Of a stretch of DNA of 64,000 bases, positions 59,625-64,000 are shown piece after piece. The stretch is taken from assembly GCA_023213395.1 (NCBI GenBank), contig CM041465.1:25737741-25801740 (forward strand). Reading direction: 5' to 3'. The notes under the pieces are model-generated. The model saw only the letters and a program-made list of their open reading frames with translations, had not been told where the DNA came from and made no database searches. Position 1 is the stretch's first letter; each line of letters opens with the position of its first letter. This DNA is from Cycas panzhihuaensis. Taxonomy: Eukaryota > Cycadophyta. A program made the translations under genes and the position numbers.

Positions 59625-60580
59625 CTACATAAGAAAATGAACTACAAAAGGTCATCTAGAAACATAAAGAAGTTTTTCAAAATATTCTAGCTAAATTACC
59701 ACCAGACAGGGGATTTGAATATCAAATTGAATTAGAAGTAGGCATTAATACGATTATTATTTGGTACTATAAACAAACACATCATTATCAAAATGGGATT
59801 GAAAAGATCGTACAAGAATTATTAGATATAGGAGCAATAACTCCTAGTAAAAGCCCATTTGTAGCACTGGTAATCTTAGTAAGAAAAAGAGATGGATCTT
59901 ACCGTATGTGCATAGACTATCGGGTACTAAATAAAGTTACTATAAAAAATAAATTTCCTATACCAAGAATTGATGAATTACATGGAGCAAAATATTTTTT
60001 AAAACTTGATTTAAAATCAGGTTATCATCAAATTCATATTAAACTAGAAGATACATACAAAACAACATTCAATACATACCATGGTCATTATGAATTCAAG
60101 GTAATTCCCTTTGGCCTAACCAATGTGCCAGCCACATTCCAAGCTATAATGAATCAAGTTCTGAAACCCTTCTTATGGAAATTTATTTTAGTCTTCTTTA
60201 ACGACATATTAATATTCAGTAAACAATGGGGAGAACACATAAATCATCTTGACTAAGTACTGAGCACCTTAAAGAAACAAAAATTATATGCTAACAAATC
60301 AAAATGTTGTTTTGGAATAAAAGAAATAGAATATCTGGGTCATCTTATGTCAAAAGAAGGAATTAGAGCTGACCTAGGGAAAGTTAAAGCAATTCAAGAA
60401 TGGCTGATACCAAAAAATATTATGAAACTCTGAGGATTTTTGGGTTTAATAGGATATTATCAATATTTTGTAAAAAATTATACACAAAGAATAGCTGTCT
60501 TAACTTGTTTATTAAAAAAAGATTCTTTTCAGTGGAATGAAGAAGCAACAAAGTGTTTCGAACAAGTTAAGCAAATAATG
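59625..60580 (+). pseudogene. Element G reverse transcriptase
   Basis: LLDIGAITPSKSPFVALVIL, MCIDYRVLNKVTIKNKFPIP, FLKLDLKSGYHQIHIK (first catalytic Asp), FGLTNVPATFQAIMNQVL, and the box LVFFNDILIFSK at 60,190, in which the first Asp of F-F-D-D is Asn. Then KCCFGIKEIEYLGHLMSKEG and the RT/RNase H connection. A TAA/TGA here and there. Confidence 0.85.
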
Positions 60581-61000
60581 GCCTAGTTACTGATGCTTAT
60601 GTCACCTAATTTTTCTAAAATTTTTATAATAGAATGTAATGCATTGGGAACATGAATCAATGCAGTACTAATACAAGAAGGTAAACCCATTGCATTCGAA
60701 AGTAGAAATCAAAACAACTAAGAAATTCTCAAATCAACCTATGATAAAGAAATGTTCAACATTATATGCTTTAGTTAAATGACATCAGTATCTATTAGGT
60801 AGCTAATTTTTAGTCAAGACAGATCATAATAGTTTACAATATTTATTGAAATAAAAATAATTATCCCTTGAACAACAAAAATTGATAAGTAAAATTCAAG
60901 CATTTGATTTCAACATAGCATACAACAGGGGTAAAAATAATGTGGTAGGTGATGCCTTGTCACAGAAAGATGAAAAGAGTACAAAATCCTAATTAAAGGC
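60581..61000 (+). pseudogene. Element G RNase H
   Basis: FIIECNALGTxINAVLIQEG (the usual E-x-D reads E-x-N), YDKEMFN, VKTDHNSLQYL and NNVVGDALSQK. A frame change occurs near 60,760. Degenerate. Confidence 0.7.
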
Positions 61001-62140
61001 TGTCTCAATGATAGAACCAGCATGGGTCATGGATTTACAATCAGAATATGTGAAAGATCTTGACATTCAACAACTCATTCAAAGAATTCAACAAGGAAAA
61101 GAAGACAAATTCAAATGGAGAAATGATATTTTATGGCATAAAGGATGAATATTCCTAGGTCCAAACTCACCTTTCTCTAACAAGATATTAAATGAAGCAC
61201 ATGTGGTACCTACCACAGGACATGAAGGATTTTATAAAACGTATCTGCGAGCCAAACAGTCATTTTTTTGGAAAGGAATGAAGAAGGACATAAAGAAATT
61301 TGTAGTTGAATGCATAATATGCCAAGTCAATAAATATGAATGTATTGCTACTCTTGGTCTGCTATAACCTTTTCCTATTCCACAACAAAAATGGTAAAGT
61401 ATTAGCATGGATTTTATCACAGGTTTACCAAAATCATAAGGGAAAGATGCCATTTATATGGTTGTGGATCATTTAACAAAATTCACTCATTTTATACCCA
61501 TTCAATCTAATTATAAAGTTCAACAATTAGCCGAAGTATTTATCAAAGAAATTCATAAGTTACATGGATTTGCACACACCATTATTAGCGATAGAGATCC
61601 CAAATTCTTAAGTTATTTCTGGTAAGAAATGTTTCAGCAAATAGGTACAAAACTAGATATGAGTACCAGTTATCATCCACAAATAGATGGACAAACTGAA
61701 GTAGTTAACAAATGTTTAGAGAATTATTTACAAAATTATGTAATAGATAAACAACATTTATGGGTCAAATGGTTACATTTAGCTAAAGCATGATATAACT
61801 CTTCTTACCATTCATCTATTAAAATGACCCCTTAGTAAGCATTATACGGCTACCAACCAAATTAATTAAAAGATTGGTTAAATAAGGATAATAGGGTTCC
61901 AACAGTTAATGACTACCTCTAGGAATCACATAATATAATTCAAATATTAAAGCAACATTTAGAAGAAGCAAGAAATCGTATGAAATAACAAGTTGATAAA
62001 AATCATACAAAAAGAATATTCGAAGTTGGAGATTGGGTCTATGTGAGGCTGTAACCATACAAGCAAGCATCATTAAAAACTTCTCAAAAATATAAATTGA
62101 GTCCTCAATTTTATGGTCCTTTCAAGTTCAACAAAAAATT
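61001..62140 (+). pseudogene. Element G integrase
   Basis: Zinc-binding domain GHEGFYKTYLRAKQSFFWKG and FVVECIICQVNK (61,220-61,330). Catalytic residues all present: Asp in ISMDFITGLP, Asp in IISDRDPKFLSYFW, Glu in DGQTEVVNKCLENYLQNY. Then MTPxxALYGYQPN and KNHTKRIFEVGDWVYVRL. Five or more stops, all explicable from CAA/CAG/TGG codons. Confidence 0.88.
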
Positions 62141-62460
62141 GGAGCAGTGGCTTATGCCTTAGAACTTCCAACCTCAAAATTACATAATGTATTTCATATG
62201 TCATGCCTTAAAAAGAAAATTGGAGATCATGTGCAAGTACAAAAAGACTTGCCTCTCTTAGATGAATAAGGCAAATTAATCTTATTACCAGAAGCTATCC
62301 TTAAAGTTTGAGAACGTCAACTACATTTAAAGTCTATTTGAGAATATTTGATCAAATGGAAATAATTGCCTATCGAAGATGTTTCTTGGGAATCCTCTGA
62401 TTTTATCAAGCTTCATCCTAATTTGAGAAACGAGAGTTTTGTGGGTAAAACATCTTGAGA
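62141..62460 (+). pseudogene. Element G chromodomain
   Basis: Following GPF and [13 protein letters not shown], the C-terminus at about 62,310-62,430 reads SIxEYLIKWKxLPIEDVSWE and SSDFIKLHPNL, matching the chromodomain strand-helix pattern (EYLIKWxxxPxxxxSWE). Chromodomains of these elements are thought to steer integration to methylated heterochromatin. Stop codons replace the residues marked x. Confidence 0.85.
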
Positions 62461-62469
62461 GGGAGGAAT
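62456..62469 (+). promoter_or_regulatory. Polypurine tract of element G
   Basis: GAGAGGGAGGAAT immediately before the 3' LTR. Confidence 0.8.
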
Positions 62470-62711
62470 TATTATGAGCCTCCTTAAAAAGTTAATTAAC
62501 TATATTATTGTCGAATGGGTATTATAGAAAGGATGCAACCTTTAAGCGAAAGGGTCTATTATACATATAAATACAACTTCCAATGTATTGTAAACCATCA
62601 CTTATTTTTATCAATTAATTGTATGGCCTTTTGATTATAAATCTCTTCTAAAGTTCTCTGGTGTGTTCAATATTTGGCTTCCACCTCAAGTTAAGGAGTA
62701 GATCCATAACA
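62470..62711 (+). repeat. 3' LTR of element G (242 bp)
   Basis: Starts TATTATGAGCC, one G-to-A change from the TGTTATG of the 5' copy, and ends CATAACA. Followed by the TSD TGAAA. Confidence 0.92.
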
Positions 62712-62716
62712 TGAAA
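62712..62716 (+). repeat. Target-site duplication of element G, right copy
   Basis: TGAAA, identical to 55,845-55,849. Confidence 0.85.
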
Positions 62717-63403
62717 TGAAGTATTTAAAAGGGATAGACCCACATGGGAATCTTGGGCCATGGAGGATCTTGTCAGGGAATAGGATCCTAAGAACTTCTT
62801 ATCCCTAGAAGGAGCCAACAAGGAATCTAGTATACTTAGATGACTAGTTATTTATTAAGTGAGATTAATCTTTAATTTGGTTAACAACCTATTTTCTTCA
62901 TGATATATTATATAAATGTGGATTTTATTCTATGTCTATATAATATGTGAGGAGTATGATGTGAGTTATGTGAGTATCTTTCAAGAGATTCATATTATTC
63001 CATCTTTTATTTTTATAAAGTTATTACCATTTGTTTTAGATAGTTTTACATTTATAGAAATAGAATAAGTAAACCTTTCACTATACTATGACAAAAATCC
63101 AAAAAAATATAAAACTATAAAAGAACAAAAAAAAGAAAAAGAAAATGGTAAAATTACTATATATTTCTTTGGACTATTATACTAATGAATGTATCTTATG
63201 CTTAATCTATAGAAGGGGAATAAGGGAGGAAAAGGTTTAGAGTTGATCATTCATACACAAGTTTTTAAGAAAAGGTGATCAATATATACATATATAATAA
63301 AAGATATGGTATATCTATCACTTATGTGACTCATGATACATAGTTGAGGCTCATAAAATACATCTCATCTCCCTTATATCTCCCTATACAATACAAAATA
63401 CAC
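62717..63403 (+). other. E2 3' region after G, no gene recognised
   Basis: Continuation of E2. AT-rich, stops in all frames. It would correspond to the spacer downstream (in the antisense sense) of the antisense gene. Confidence 0.45.
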
Positions 63404-63985
63404 TCATCTCTGTGATCCTTGATGATATCTCTCTTGACCTCCTGGCTCTTCCTTCTCCTCTTTACCTAAAGTTTGCCCATGTGTAGACTCTCCATAAGGT
63501 AGAAGGTGATGTCCCTATTATACTATAGTACTCCCTGATGCAGTAACGCGTGCTTCTACCTATGCCAATGTCATCCTACATAGTTGATGTCTCTCATCCT
63601 CAACCACTCTAAGCTCTAGCCCTTGTGCTCTAAGCTTTGATCTCATATCCATGTATATGTATCGAGCTCAAAGTGCATAAATAAAGTGGCTAATACATCA
63701 TTCCAGTAGGGTACTATCCACTATGTTCAATGTCGATGCCTTCTCTAATGTAGAAACATAGGGGAATATTAGCTCTAATGTCCTCCTCACCTCTTCCAGA
63801 GTTAGGATCTTATCATCTATCTAATGAAAACATATAAGTAATGATTAGTCTATTAGAAAGAAAAGTCCTAAGTAAAAAGGAAATATAACTCAATATGAGA
63901 AGAAATCAATTAAATGTCATACTTGATGGCTCACCTCCTCCTATCGGCTCTGCTCCTATTACCTCCTCAACTAGTGCTACTCCTC
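63404..63985 (-). pseudogene. E2 antisense gene remnant (homologue of the Tat antisense gene)
   Basis: Minus strand. After an intron-like segment (63,821-63,934) the frame reads LTLEEVRRTLELIFPYVSTL, then TLNIVDSTLLE, ARYIYMDMRSKLRAQGLELR and VVEDERHQLCRMTLA, ending GSQR-stop at 63,404. It lines up with exon 3 of the GC-rich element's antisense gene (IPCV..., KCDELEHGAHREAFTPLVRA, RARDIWAAESQE): with a single one-residue gap the P, V, Asp, Phe, Ala-Arg and Ile positions coincide. Stops are TGA or TAG where Arg, Trp or Gln are expected. The N-terminal part would lie right of the window. Confidence 0.55.
63821..63934 (-). other. Proposed intron in the E2 antisense gene (114 nt)
   Basis: Minus strand: donor GGAG|GTGAGCCATC at 63,934 and acceptor ATATGTTTTCATTAG at 63,821. 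The interior is T-rich with stops (TTTCTTCTCATATTGAG). Same place and nearly the same size as the proposed intron 2 at 19,458-19,562. Confidence 0.5.
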
Positions 63986-64000
63986 CCTATGGCTTGTAGG

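Overview
This is plant nuclear repeat DNA: an array of nested LTR retrotransposons with no recognisable single-copy host gene. The evidence is the plant-type initiator-methionine primer sites (TGGTATCAGAGC and decayed variants), Ty1/copia and Ty3/gypsy gag-pol remains on both strands, 5-bp target-site duplications (TSDs), and heavy C-to-T / G-to-A decay turning CAA, CAG and CGA codons into stops. I cannot name the species.

Layout. (1) 1-905: 3' end of copia element A, inserted at the gag start codon of copia element B. (2) 906-3,143: 5' end of B on the minus strand. (3) 3,144-8,781: E1, an AT-rich, decayed Tat-like Ty3/gypsy body. (4) 8,782-28,590: copia element C on the plus strand, same family as B, so B and C stand head to head around E1. 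C is split by (5) 9,126-24,981: a GC-rich 15.86-kb Tat-like Ty3/gypsy element with 2.5-kb LTRs and a GGATC TSD. (6) 28,578-32,460: about 2.5 tandem LTR-like units of ~376 bp, a gag zinc-knuckle scrap and two divergent primer sites. (7) 32,463-38,285: copia element D, a relative of C. (8) 38,286-64,000: E2, a second AT-rich Tat-like element, interrupted by F (47,558-54,298, minus strand, chromovirus-like, TSD TTGCC) and by G (55,850-62,711, plus strand, chromovirus with chromodomain, TSD TGAAA).

Nesting gives relative ages: E1 and E2 are oldest; B and C entered E1; A entered B; the GC-rich Tat element entered C; F and G entered E2.

Most interesting result: between integrase and 3' LTR the GC-rich Tat element carries a gene on the opposite strand (about 18,972-21,127). 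It has a TATA box, plausible introns at 20,729-20,959 and about 19,458-19,562, and a motif resembling the plant mobile domain. The highly diverged E2 keeps the C-terminal part of the same antisense gene, with an intron of nearly the same size in a matching place (63,821-63,934). Downstream of this gene, back on the sense strand, is a second RNase H resembling the archaeal-type RNase H of Tat elements. Nearly every polyprotein here is broken by stops or frameshifts. In the GC-rich element frameshifts are so many, and LTR differences so concentrated at C/G-rich sites, that sequence error is a real possibility.
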